Shown here piece by piece: positions 1-6,156 of a stretch of 8,637 bases of DNA. This DNA is from Clostridia bacterium (lineage in GTDB: Bacteria; Bacillota; Clostridia; RGIG8785): the NCBI GenBank assembly GCA_017620795.1, contig JAGAUM010000183.1, forward strand, positions 1-8,637. Direction: 5' to 3'. A program made the translations under genes and the position numbers. How positions within the stretch are numbered: position 1 is the first letter of the stretch; each line of letters opens with the position of its first letter. The notes beneath the pieces were generated by a model. The model saw only the letters and a list, made by a program, of their open reading frames with translations. It searched no databases and had not been told where the DNA came from.

Positions 1-314
1 CCCCATTTACCTGTTTGGCAGACAGCAGCGTAGCCCTCGGAGAAGTTTCCGGCGTTATCGTAAATAAAAGGAATAACGATTTCGCCGTTGGCGTTTAAGA
101 AGCCCCATTTGTTGCCTTTTTCAACAGGAACTAAACCGTCACGGTAGAAACCGACATTGGTATATTCGTTGGGGATGACAATCTTGTCATTACTGTCTAC
201 AAAGCCCCATTTGCCGTTATTGTAGTAAGCGGCTAGACCATTGGAAAACGGCTTAACGGCATTGAAACGTGGTTTTACAATCACGCCACCGTAAACATTT
301 GCAAATCCCCATTT
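1..314 (-). repeat. WG-repeat array, 34-residue (102-bp) period
   Basis: The codons for KWG recur every 102 bases; on the plus strand the block CCCCATTT starts at 1, 103, 205 and 307. Each unit follows the WG pattern: KWGF, then a D/N-G turn, an I-V-I/K-P strand, then F-S/R-x-G-L/Y and a small hydrophobic strand. The array continues past the window edge, so the total copy number is unknown. The intervening DNA has diverged, so this is an old protein repeat and not a recent duplication. Confidence 0.9.
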
Positions 315-983
315 GTTATTTGCGTCCATAACAGCGGAGACACCATCCGCATTGGGAAAATGAACTGCCTTGTAGTTTACTGCAATTCGAGTTAAACCAG
401 TGGAGTCAATCAACCCTTGTTTCTTTTCTTTGGTAACAATAGCAAAGCCGTTTAAGAAAGAAGAAATGGTATCATACTCGCTGTTGATGTAGACAATGCG
501 TAGGGGTTCATTCCAAATAACTTTTGCACTTAATGCCTCGGAAATGGCACGGACGGGGACGTACAGAGTATCGTCTGCGGCGCCAGGTTCTTTGATGAAA
601 ATAGGGGTAGCACTTAATTGGCGAACGTCTGCAGAAACGTTTCCATGTTGGCGTCGGTCTTTGATAGCCATCTCGGTGCTATTGCGTTGTACCATAACAA
701 TGGTCAGCTCGTTTTCGATGGTTGCAACTTCAGCTTCCCAATTCCAACCGATTTCACAGTTTAAGAGAGTCCCGACCGCACGCAAAGGAACATAGGTGAA
801 GTCATTATAGATAAAGGCGGAAACCTCGGCTTTAGTGGAGTTGACATAAACATCTGCTTTTTCTAATGTTTGTAGCTGACCTTCAACATTCATAATAGCA
901 GTTTTGCTTGGGATCACTGCATGAGCAGGTAGGGAACAGACTAAGAGGGAAATCAGTGTTACAAAAATGACTAGTTTTTTCAT
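1..983 (-). CDS. Secreted stalk-domain (Cu amine oxidase N-like) and WG-repeat protein, partial
   Basis: This reading frame stays open to the left edge, so the C-terminus is missing; 327 full codons are visible. Residues 1-22 are a signal peptide (KK, hydrophobic core, cleavage likely after AHA at 20-22). Residues about 43-168 hold two halves of a copper-amine-oxidase-N1/stalk-like domain, each with the YVPLRA or YVPVRA motif (64-69, 141-146). From about 188 come WG repeats: one degenerate copy, then KWG at 224, 258, 292 and 326, spaced exactly 34 residues. In Firmicutes these domains sit outside the membrane and are taken to mediate binding or wall association; no enzyme site is visible. The gene lies 14 bp after the kinase stop, in the same operon. 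The start at 983 has AAAGGAG five bases upstream. An in-frame ATG at 998, overlapping the kinase stop as TGATG, is a weaker alternative. The family is confident; the ligand is unknown. Confidence 0.9.
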   Translation of the reverse strand, partial: MKKLVIFVTLISLLVCSLPAHAVIPSKTAIMNVEGQLQTLEKADVYVNSTKAEVSAFIYNDFTYVPLRAVGTLLNCEIGWNWEAEVATIENELTIVMVQRNSTEMAIKDRRQHGNVSADVRQLSATPIFIKEPGAADDTLYVPVRAISEALSAKVIWNEPLRIVYINSEYDTISSFLNGFAIVTKEKKQGLIDSTGLTRIAVNYKAVHFPNADGVSAVMDANNKWGFANVYGGVIVKPRFNAVKPFSNGLAAYYNNGKWGFVDSNDKIVIPNEYTNVGFYRDGLVPVEKGNKWGFLNANGEIVIPFIYDNAGNFSEGYAAVCQTGKW

Positions 984-988
984 GGTTT

Positions 989-995
989 CTCCTTT
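989..995 (-). promoter_or_regulatory. Ribosome binding site of the WG-repeat gene
   Basis: AAAGGAG lies five bases before the ATG at 983 and just after the kinase stop codon. It favours 983 over the in-frame ATG at 998 as the main start. Confidence 0.75.
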
Positions 996-997
996 CA

Positions 998-2944
998 TCA
1001 ATTAAACGTTTCTCCCCAAATCAAATCAGAGGGGGATTGCTTGGAGGGGTGAACGATGTGGTCGGTTGAGCCACAAACCTCGCAAGGATGAATGGTGTGC
1101 GAAGGCGAACCGCAAATTGAACAAGTGGGGTGCACGATGTGTGAGGTAGAGCCGCAGTATGCGCAGGGATGTACGGTGTGCTTTGAAGAATTGCATACAG
1201 GGCATCTTTTGACCGCTGGCTTTGGTGTAGTATCTTGGGATGGCGGCTCGTCTTCTGCATTTTCTGGTGTCTCAGAAAGGACTGGAGCAGTAGAGAGCAG
1301 AGAGAAGACGGCCTCAAATTCGGAACTCGTGTAAGGGGAAGAAGTGCTCCAACCATTGGAATACTGCATATCGCTACCCAAAAAAGGAATGTATGAAGGC
1401 GGGGCTGAAGCACTGGACATTTTCACTGTTGCAACAGGTTCTTGATTTACAAGCAAGGTAAATGTTTTTTCGGTATCCGAAGTGAATGCAGCCTTCCAAA
1501 GACTTTTTCCTTCTTCGGTAATCCAAAGCTCGAAATAATAAGAATCGTTGTCGATGTCACAGTATTTTGTAATATGGTCAATATGAGAACCAACTAAAAT
1601 ATAGTTTCCGGATTCATCTACGAGGTCAATATATGAAACAAACTCGGAAATAATCAGAGAAGAGGTGGCGGGCACGGGTTTTTCTTTGGAACACATAGAA
1701 AGACAGCAAATAACAATTAGTAATAAAGCCACTGCTCCGCCAATAAGAAGTTTTCTTTTTTTGAGCTTTTTGGGGGGAGAAACAGCAGGAGGTTCGGTAG
1801 AACTGTCTTCTTGAAAGAGAATACTTGTTTTTTCATCATCATCTTCAAGGTCATCGAACAGTCCACGCGTTTTTTCAGCATCGTCTTCAAGGTCATCGAA
1901 CAGTCCGTGCGTTTTTTCACCCTCGTTCTCAAGGTCATCGAACAATTCGTGAGTTAGCTCTTCGGTTTCCAAAGTATTGCTTTCGGGTGTTTGAATTAGC
2001 AATTCGTCATTCGGCGCATCGTTTTCGTCAAGAGAACGTAAGACGCTTTCCAAAGCTTCGCGCATTTCTTTTGGATCATGATAGCGGTGTTCGGGTTCAA
2101 AGCAACAAGCTTTTAAAATGATTTCAGCCAATGCGCCATCGGCGTGTTTGGGCATGGGGATTGGTTCACCCCGAAACCGTTTGGACATGGCTGCCTCTTC
2201 GTCGCTGTGGGTGAGCTGTGTGCGGAAAGGTTCAAAATTATCATTGAGCATTTTATACATAACGATGCCCAAAGAATACAAGTCTACATTGGCACCATAG
2301 GAGTTTCCCATATAGACCTCAGGGGCCATGTAAATATAGGTTCCTTTTTTGGATAAACCGCTGGAGGTTTTTTCTAATGTTCTCGCTACACCAAAGTCGC
2401 CTAACTTAAAGTCGCCATTTTCAGAAACGAAGATGTTGCTAGGCTTGATGTCTCTATGGATAATATTGTGCTTTTGACAGACCTCTAAGGCCTTGCAAAG
2501 GTCAATTCCCAGTTGAACAACATCCTTTTTGCTCGGTTTGTGTTGTGCGAAGTATTTGTTCATCGGTGTAAGCAGTTCCATGCGAATGAAAATATCCCAA
2601 CCGAACTCACCTTTGCGTTCTTTTACTTCATAGTCTTCAATGTTGACGATGTTTGTGTGCCCTCTTAATTCAGCCATGAGTTGGAATTCACTTTCGAACT
2701 CTTCGACAAATCCATAAAAATAGGCGGTAACACTTTTTTCGTCTTGTGTGTAGTGCTCCTCTTTGTAGTTGTTTACTTCATTAATAGAAGATGGGACAGA
2801 AATGATTTTCACCGCAGCTTTCATATTGGTGCGATCGCGCCGTTCGACTTCCAAGACGGTGCCAAAAGCACCACGCCCCAATTCTTTGTTGATGTACCAT
2901 TTGCCGTCGATGGGCTCGAATTTCTTGTAGTAATCAAAGTCCAT
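998..2944 (-). CDS. Membrane-anchored Ser/Thr protein kinase with extracytoplasmic Cys/His repeats
   Basis: This is a 648-residue Hanks-type kinase that should phosphorylate Ser/Thr on cytoplasmic targets. The kinase domain spans about 17-305. It has the glycine loop GRGAFGTV (23-30), Lys46, likely helix-C Glu86, HRD (163-165), Lys167, Asn170, DFG (183-185), APE (207-209), Asp221 and Arg287, so it should be active. Next come three acidic 14-residue repeats (334-375), a basic KKLKKRK stretch and one membrane helix (about 399-418). The external part has a possible SecDF-P1-head-like stretch (about 468-515), a Ser/Pro/acidic linker and four CxxC-x4-HxxH modules (581-633). The layout recalls PrkC/PknB, but without PASTA repeats. 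I chose the ATG at 2944: GAAGGGAA stands before it, while the ATG at 2962 has no ribosome site and lies only about 10 bases from the predicted transcript start. The WG-repeat gene follows in the same operon. The external ligand and the targets are unknown. Confidence 0.93.
   Translation of the reverse strand: MDFDYYKKFEPIDGKWYINKELGRGAFGTVLEVERRDRTNMKAAVKIISVPSSINEVNNYKEEHYTQDEKSVTAYFYGFVEEFESEFQLMAELRGHTNIVNIEDYEVKERKGEFGWDIFIRMELLTPMNKYFAQHKPSKKDVVQLGIDLCKALEVCQKHNIIHRDIKPSNIFVSENGDFKLGDFGVARTLEKTSSGLSKKGTYIYMAPEVYMGNSYGANVDLYSLGIVMYKMLNDNFEPFRTQLTHSDEEAAMSKRFRGEPIPMPKHADGALAEIILKACCFEPEHRYHDPKEMREALESVLRSLDENDAPNDELLIQTPESNTLETEELTHELFDDLENEGEKTHGLFDDLEDDAEKTRGLFDDLEDDDEKTSILFQEDSSTEPPAVSPPKKLKKRKLLIGGAVALLLIVICCLSMCSKEKPVPATSSLIISEFVSYIDLVDESGNYILVGSHIDHITKYCDIDNDSYYFELWITEEGKSLWKAAFTSDTEKTFTLLVNQEPVATVKMSSASAPPSYIPFLGSDMQYSNGWSTSSPYTSSEFEAVFSLLSTAPVLSETPENAEDEPPSQDTTPKPAVKRCPVCNSSKHTVHPCAYCGSTSHIVHPTCSICGSPSHTIHPCEVCGSTDHIVHPSKQSPSDLIWGETFN
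1046..1204 (-). repeat. Four tandem 13-residue Cys/His (zinc-knuckle-like) modules in the kinase C-terminus
   Basis: Residues 581-633 contain four units of the form C-x2-C-x4-H-x2-H-P, with one extra Thr between units two and three. Units two to four carry a Gly right after the second Cys. Reading into the next unit, the first and third also fit the C-x2-C-x4-H-x4-C spacing of zinc knuckles. Each unit has four possible metal ligands. Metal binding is inferred from the pattern. Confidence 0.85.
1820..1945 (-). repeat. Three 42-bp in-frame tandem repeats in the kinase juxtamembrane region
   Basis: Three direct repeats encode LFDDLE, four variable mostly acidic residues, EKT and two variable residues (kinase residues 334-375). 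The 16-base block TCAAGGTCATCGAACA on the plus strand starts at 1845, 1887 and 1929, exactly 42 bp apart. The near-identical DNA points to fairly recent expansion by slippage or recombination. The stretch lies between kinase domain and membrane helix, so in the cytoplasm. Confidence 0.93.
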
Positions 2945-2951
2945 GATATAA

Positions 2952-2959
2952 ATTCCCTT
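2952..2959 (-). promoter_or_regulatory. Ribosome binding site of the kinase gene, deciding the start
   Basis: GAAGGGAA ends seven bases before the ATG at 2944. The in-frame ATG at 2962 has only AT-rich, non-SD sequence upstream, so the kinase most likely begins MDFDYYKK. Confidence 0.65.
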
Positions 2960-2978
2960 CATGCAAGTGTTATTCTTT

Positions 2979-3007
2979 ATTATAGTAGGAAATCAAAAAA
3001 ATGTCAA
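2979..3007 (-). promoter_or_regulatory. Sigma-A promoter of the kinase-WG operon
   Basis: On the minus strand TTGACA (3007-3002) and TATAAT (2984-2979) are both exact consensus boxes with a 17-bp spacer. The predicted transcript start near 2972 leaves about 28 bases of leader before the ATG at 2944. It points away from the TRAP promoter in the same 166-bp intergenic region. Confidence 0.82.
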
Positions 3008-3042
3008 TATTTCTGTATCATTACTCTTTTTATAAAATCCTC

Positions 3043-3071
3043 TTGAATTGTGGTAAAAAGTGTGATAAAAT
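3043..3071 (+). promoter_or_regulatory. Extended -10 promoter of the TAXI-TRAP operon
   Basis: TTGAAT (3043-3048), a 17-bp spacer and TAAAAT (3066-3071), preceded by TG at 3063-3064 as in extended -10 promoters. The leader to the ATG at 3111 is about 33 bases, too short for a riboswitch. No clear operator palindrome is seen. Confidence 0.7.
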
Positions 3072-3096
3072 AATCGAGATGAACAAACCACCTAAA

Positions 3097-3102
3097 AGGA
3101 GG
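3097..3102 (+). promoter_or_regulatory. Consensus ribosome binding site of the TAXI binding-protein gene
   Basis: AGGAGG inside a longer purine run (3094-3106) stands eight bases before the ATG at 3111. It is among the strongest ribosome sites in the window and fits a highly made binding protein. Confidence 0.85.
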
Positions 3103-3110
3103 AAAATGTA

Positions 3111-4055
3111 ATGAAAAGAATTATCTCTATCGTTCTGGCACTGGCTATGTTGCTGGCGCTGACCGCTTGTGGCGGTACCGGTATGACCATGGGTACCGGC
3201 GGTACCTCTGGTACTTACTACGGCTACGGCGGCATCTTGGGTCGCTACATCACTGAAAAAGCAGGTGTTAATGTAACTGTCGTTTCTACTGACGGTTCCA
3301 AGGCAAACATCCAGGGTATCGCTGCCGGTAACTATCAGCTGGGTACGGTTCAGTCGGATGTTATGTCCTATGCTTGGGAAGGCACCCGTTCTTTTGAAGA
3401 AGAGGGTAAGGTAGACTCCTTCCGTACCGTTGCAGGTCTTTATGCAGAGGCTTTGCAGCTGGTTACCATGGATGCTGAAATCAAGACTGTTGCAGACTTG
3501 AAGGGTAAGACCGTTTCCATCGGTGCTCCTGGCTCTGGTGTATACTTCAATGCTATGGACGTTTTGACTGCTGCCGGCCTGACCGAATCCGACATCAAGC
3601 CCCAGTACCAGTCCTTCGCTGACAGTGCTGACGCCTTAAAGGACGGCAAGATTGACGCTGCATTCATCGTTGCAGGCGCTCCGACTCCTGCAATCACAGA
3701 GCTGTGCACTACCAATGATGCATACTTGGTTCCCATCGACGGTGCAATCGCAGACAAGCTGATGGCTGACTGCCCCTTCTACACTGTTTATGAGATTCCT
3801 GCAGAAACCTACAAGGGTCAGACTGAAGCAGTGAAGACCGTTACTGTTAAGGCTACTCTGATTGTCAGCGCAGCCGCTTCTGAAGAAGATGTTTACAACC
3901 TGACTGCTGCAATCTTCGATAACATCGATGCTATTACTGCTGAACATGTAAAGGGTACCGAACTGACTTTGGAAAATGCAACCTCCGGTATGACTGTTCC
4001 CTTCCATGCAGGTGCAGCAAAGTACTTTGCTGAAAAAGGTATTACCGTAGAGTAA
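3111..4055 (+). CDS. TAXI-family TRAP transporter solute-binding lipoprotein
   Basis: This 314-residue protein captures a substrate outside the membrane and hands it to the fused permease encoded next. Residues 1-19 are a lipoprotein signal with lipobox LTAC, so Cys20 should be lipid-modified and anchor the protein to the cell membrane. The TAXI signature is clear: GTGGTSGTYYGYGG (28-41), SIGAPGSG (136-143), and the family C-terminus PFHAGAAKYFAEKGI (297-311). The length is normal for the family. TAXI proteins are known or proposed to bind glutamate/glutamine or other carboxylates; the substrate here cannot be read from the sequence. The mature domain starts almost directly after Cys20, without the usual long Ser/Gly linker. 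Lysine is coded AAG in 14 of 17 cases, the reverse of the MATE gene, which suggests selection for high expression. A hairpin follows before the permease. Confidence 0.94.
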   Translation: MKRIISIVLALAMLLALTACGGTGMTMGTGGTSGTYYGYGGILGRYITEKAGVNVTVVSTDGSKANIQGIAAGNYQLGTVQSDVMSYAWEGTRSFEEEGKVDSFRTVAGLYAEALQLVTMDAEIKTVADLKGKTVSIGAPGSGVYFNAMDVLTAAGLTESDIKPQYQSFADSADALKDGKIDAAFIVAGAPTPAITELCTTNDAYLVPIDGAIADKLMADCPFYTVYEIPAETYKGQTEAVKTVTVKATLIVSAAASEEDVYNLTAAIFDNIDAITAEHVKGTELTLENATSGMTVPFHAGAAKYFAEKGITVE

Positions 4056-4069
4056 TCAGAAGGATTTTG

Positions 4070-4103
4070 AAAGGCTGTGGCCTTTGTGCCACGGCCTTTT
4101 ATT
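4070..4103 (+). terminator. Intergenic hairpin, probably a partial terminator or mRNA-stabilising stem
   Basis: The 12-bp stem AAAGGCTGTGGC / GCCACGGCCTTT (4070-4081 with 4088-4099, one G-T pair) has a six-base loop and is followed by TTATT. It sits between the binding-protein and permease genes. Because the permease has no obvious promoter of its own, read-through is expected. It probably lowers permease transcript relative to binding protein. Confidence 0.75.
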
Positions 4104-4112
4104 CTGTCACCT

Positions 4113-4119
4113 GAGGAGG
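4113..4119 (+). promoter_or_regulatory. Ribosome binding site that decides the TTG start of the TRAP permease
   Basis: GAGGAGG stands seven bases before TTG at 4127. No ATG in frame lies nearby upstream; the first in-frame ATG, at residue 15, would lack this site. Confidence 0.8.
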
Positions 4120-4126
4120 AACTGTC

Positions 4127-6064
4127 TTGTTATTTGGTAAGAAGAAAGCGCCTGATGTTCAGGAGCCGATGGATTTAGACTCCGTCATGAAAAAATTCGA
4201 CCGCGAATCCAATACCCGTGTCTGGGAAGGTGCACCGAAGATTGTCATTCAGTGTATCCTCGCGTTTTTCTCGGTCTTTTGCTTATATGTTACTCTTTTT
4301 GCAAACTGGTTAGACGAGCTTCGTCTCGCTACTTTTGTTGCCTATATCGTACTGATGGGCTACTTAGTCTTTCCCGCTCGCAAAGGCAAACAGCGTGTCA
4401 ACTACCTTCCGTGGTATGACATTTTGCTGATGCTGGGCGGTGCGGGCACCTTTTTCTATTATGCGATGAACGCGGTAGAAATTGCACAACAATCGGTTTT
4501 AGAGCCGTTTCAGGTGGTGTTGGGTGTTATCGCCATCCTTTCCTTAGCGGAAGTTTGCCGTCGAAGCGTCGGCCTGCCCATCCTGATTGTTGCAGGTTGC
4601 TTTGTTGTCTATGCACTCATTTGGGGTTTGAACAACCCGTCCTTTGCCGGCAGACTCAACCTGACAGTCAAGAGTTTGGTATATTCCAAGGAAAGTGGTA
4701 TCCTGTCCACACCTATTAACGCCTGCTCCAAATTCATCGTTGCCTTTATCATCTTCGGCGCGTTTTTGGAACGGACAGGTATTGCCGACTTCTTTATTAA
4801 AATCGCCAATACCATTGTAGGCCGTTTTTCGGGCGGTCCGGCTAAAGTTGCTGTTGTTGCCAGTGCTTTGATGGGGATGGTTTCCGGTTCTTCGGTTGCT
4901 AACACTGTTGGCTCGGGCTCGGTCACCATTCCGATGATGAAAAAGACTGGCTACAAGCCTGAATTTGCTGCAGCGACCGAGGCATCGGCTTCTACCGGCG
5001 GACAGATTATGCCCCCGATCATGGGTGCTGCCGCATTCTTGATGGCGGAATCCACAGGTGTACCTTACAGCAACATCGTCCTTTGTGCGATTTTACCTGC
5101 TATTTTGTACTTCGTGGGCGTTTTCATTTCCGTTCATTTGGAAGCAAAAAAGGAAGGCTTACGTGGCCTTTCGAAAGAAGAATTGCCTCGTCTGGTTCCT
5201 TTGCTAAAGAAGTCCTATTTGTTGCTTCCCCTGATTGTTTTGATTTATCTGGTCGGTACCAGCACCCGCTCTATCGCGTACTCTGCAGCGATTGCCATGG
5301 TGGTGACCATCGTTGTCGGTCTATTTAATAAGGAGAATCGTATCACCCCGAAACGCATTTTTGAAGCCTTGGCGGCTGGCGGACAGGGAATGATTACCGT
5401 TGCAGCGGCTTGTGGCATCGCAGGTATCGTTGCAGGCGCCATCTCCATCACAGGCCTGGCAAACACCATTATCAACGGCGTTGTTGCTTTGGCGAACGGT
5501 CAGGTCATTATCGCTCTGATTTTGACCATGCTCTGTTGTATCGTTTTGGGTATGGGCGTGCCCACCACTGCAAACTACTGCATCATGGCGGCAACCTGTG
5601 CTCCGATCCTGACCCAGATGGGTGTTCCGCTGTTGGCATCCCACTTCTTTGTGTTCTACTTCGGTATTGTTGCTGACTTGACTCCGCCGGTTGCATTGGC
5701 GGCATACGCAGGTGCGGCAATTGCCCAAGCCAACCCCATGAAGACCGCCATAACCGCCACCAAACTGGCGATTGGTGCCTTCATCGTTCCTTATGTCTTT
5801 GCTCTAAACCCTGCGTTGTTACTGATTGATACCTCGGCGATTGAGGCGGTGATTATCTGCATCACTTCGCTGGTTGGCATCTACGCTGTTTCCGCTTCTT
5901 TAGAGGGATACTTAATCCACTCCATGCCTTGGTATCAGCGTATTATCATCGCCGTTGGCGGATTGCTCTTAATCTATCCCGGCGTCGTTACCGATGTCAT
6001 TGGCGTCGCTATTGTGGCTTTGATTGCAGTAATCCAGTTATTGACGCGCAAAAAGGTCTGCTGA
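4127..6064 (+). CDS. TRAP transporter fused (4TM/12TM) permease
   Basis: This 645-residue membrane protein combines the small DctQ-like and large DctM-like TRAP subunits, the form that usually partners TAXI binding proteins. It should import the substrate delivered by the upstream lipoprotein, driven by a sodium or other ion gradient as in the family. After a hydrophilic start (1-38), helices at about 39-62, 67-83, 95-114 and 128-168 form the small-subunit part. The DctM part has SGSSVANTVGSG (253-264), GGQIMPPIMG (291-300), GMGVPTTANY (475-484) and ADLTPP (516-521), the two pseudo-symmetric helix-break regions that form the transport and ion sites. The length is normal for the fused type. 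It starts with TTG, backed by GAGGAGG. The last codons lie in the left arm of the terminator, and the stop codon is in its loop. Confidence 0.94.
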   Translation: MLFGKKKAPDVQEPMDLDSVMKKFDRESNTRVWEGAPKIVIQCILAFFSVFCLYVTLFANWLDELRLATFVAYIVLMGYLVFPARKGKQRVNYLPWYDILLMLGGAGTFFYYAMNAVEIAQQSVLEPFQVVLGVIAILSLAEVCRRSVGLPILIVAGCFVVYALIWGLNNPSFAGRLNLTVKSLVYSKESGILSTPINACSKFIVAFIIFGAFLERTGIADFFIKIANTIVGRFSGGPAKVAVVASALMGMVSGSSVANTVGSGSVTIPMMKKTGYKPEFAAATEASASTGGQIMPPIMGAAAFLMAESTGVPYSNIVLCAILPAILYFVGVFISVHLEAKKEGLRGLSKEELPRLVPLLKKSYLLLPLIVLIYLVGTSTRSIAYSAAIAMVVTIVVGLFNKENRITPKRIFEALAAGGQGMITVAAACGIAGIVAGAISITGLANTIINGVVALANGQVIIALILTMLCCIVLGMGVPTTANYCIMAATCAPILTQMGVPLLASHFFVFYFGIVADLTPPVALAAYAGAAIAQANPMKTAITATKLAIGAFIVPYVFALNPALLLIDTSAIEAVIICITSLVGIYAVSASLEGYLIHSMPWYQRIIIAVGGLLLIYPGVVTDVIGVAIVALIAVIQLLTRKKVC

Positions 6065-6080
6065 TGCAGACCTTTTTTAT
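6050..6080 (+). terminator. Intrinsic terminator of the TRAP operon, overlapping the permease stop codon
   Basis: The stem AAAAAGGTCTGC (6050-6061) pairs with GCAGACC plus T-run (6066-6077). The loop is TGAT and the T-run is six bases (6073-6078). The stop codon TGA (6062-6064) lies in the loop. A strong Rho-independent terminator. Confidence 0.9.
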
Positions 6081-6092
6081 TTACAAAAAAGG

Positions 6093-6121
6093 TTGAACGG
6101 TTGGGTAATTTGTGTTATACT
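6093..6121 (+). promoter_or_regulatory. Extended -10 promoter of the MATE gene
   Basis: TTGAAC (6093-6098), 17-bp spacer, TATACT (6116-6121), with TG at 6113-6114 completing an extended -10. The leader is about 29 bases to the ATG at 6157, which carries a GAGGT ribosome site (6146-6150). Confidence 0.8.
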
Positions 6122-6156
6122 ACTCTTTGTGAAAAATTACAACTCGAGGTAAAACT

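Noticed and set aside
496..795. Open frame on the plus strand opposite the WG-repeat gene
   Set aside because: The minus-strand frame shows a signal peptide and clear stalk-domain motifs; the plus frame shows no recognisable domain or ribosome site.
1820..1945. CRISPR-like array
   Set aside because: The 42-bp units repeat without unique spacers and stay in frame within the kinase, so they are coding tandem repeats.
2945..2962. Upstream in-frame ATG (2962) as the kinase start, giving 654 residues
   Set aside because: It has no ribosome site and lies about 10 bases after the predicted transcript start; the ATG at 2944 has GAAGGGAA upstream.
3008..3042. Possible riboswitch or small RNA in the kinase-TRAP intergenic region
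   Set aside because: The stretch is AT-rich with no extended stem, and both leaders are only about 30 bases long.
3106..3110. ATG just before the TAXI gene as an upstream start or leader peptide
   Set aside because: The ATG at 3106 is followed directly by TAA and is part of the ribosome-site region.
5321..5728. Open frame of 135 codons on the minus strand within the TRAP permease
   Set aside because: It is antisense to conserved DctM sequence, has a His/Cys/Asn-rich composition typical of antisense frames, and has no ribosome site or promoter that I can see.
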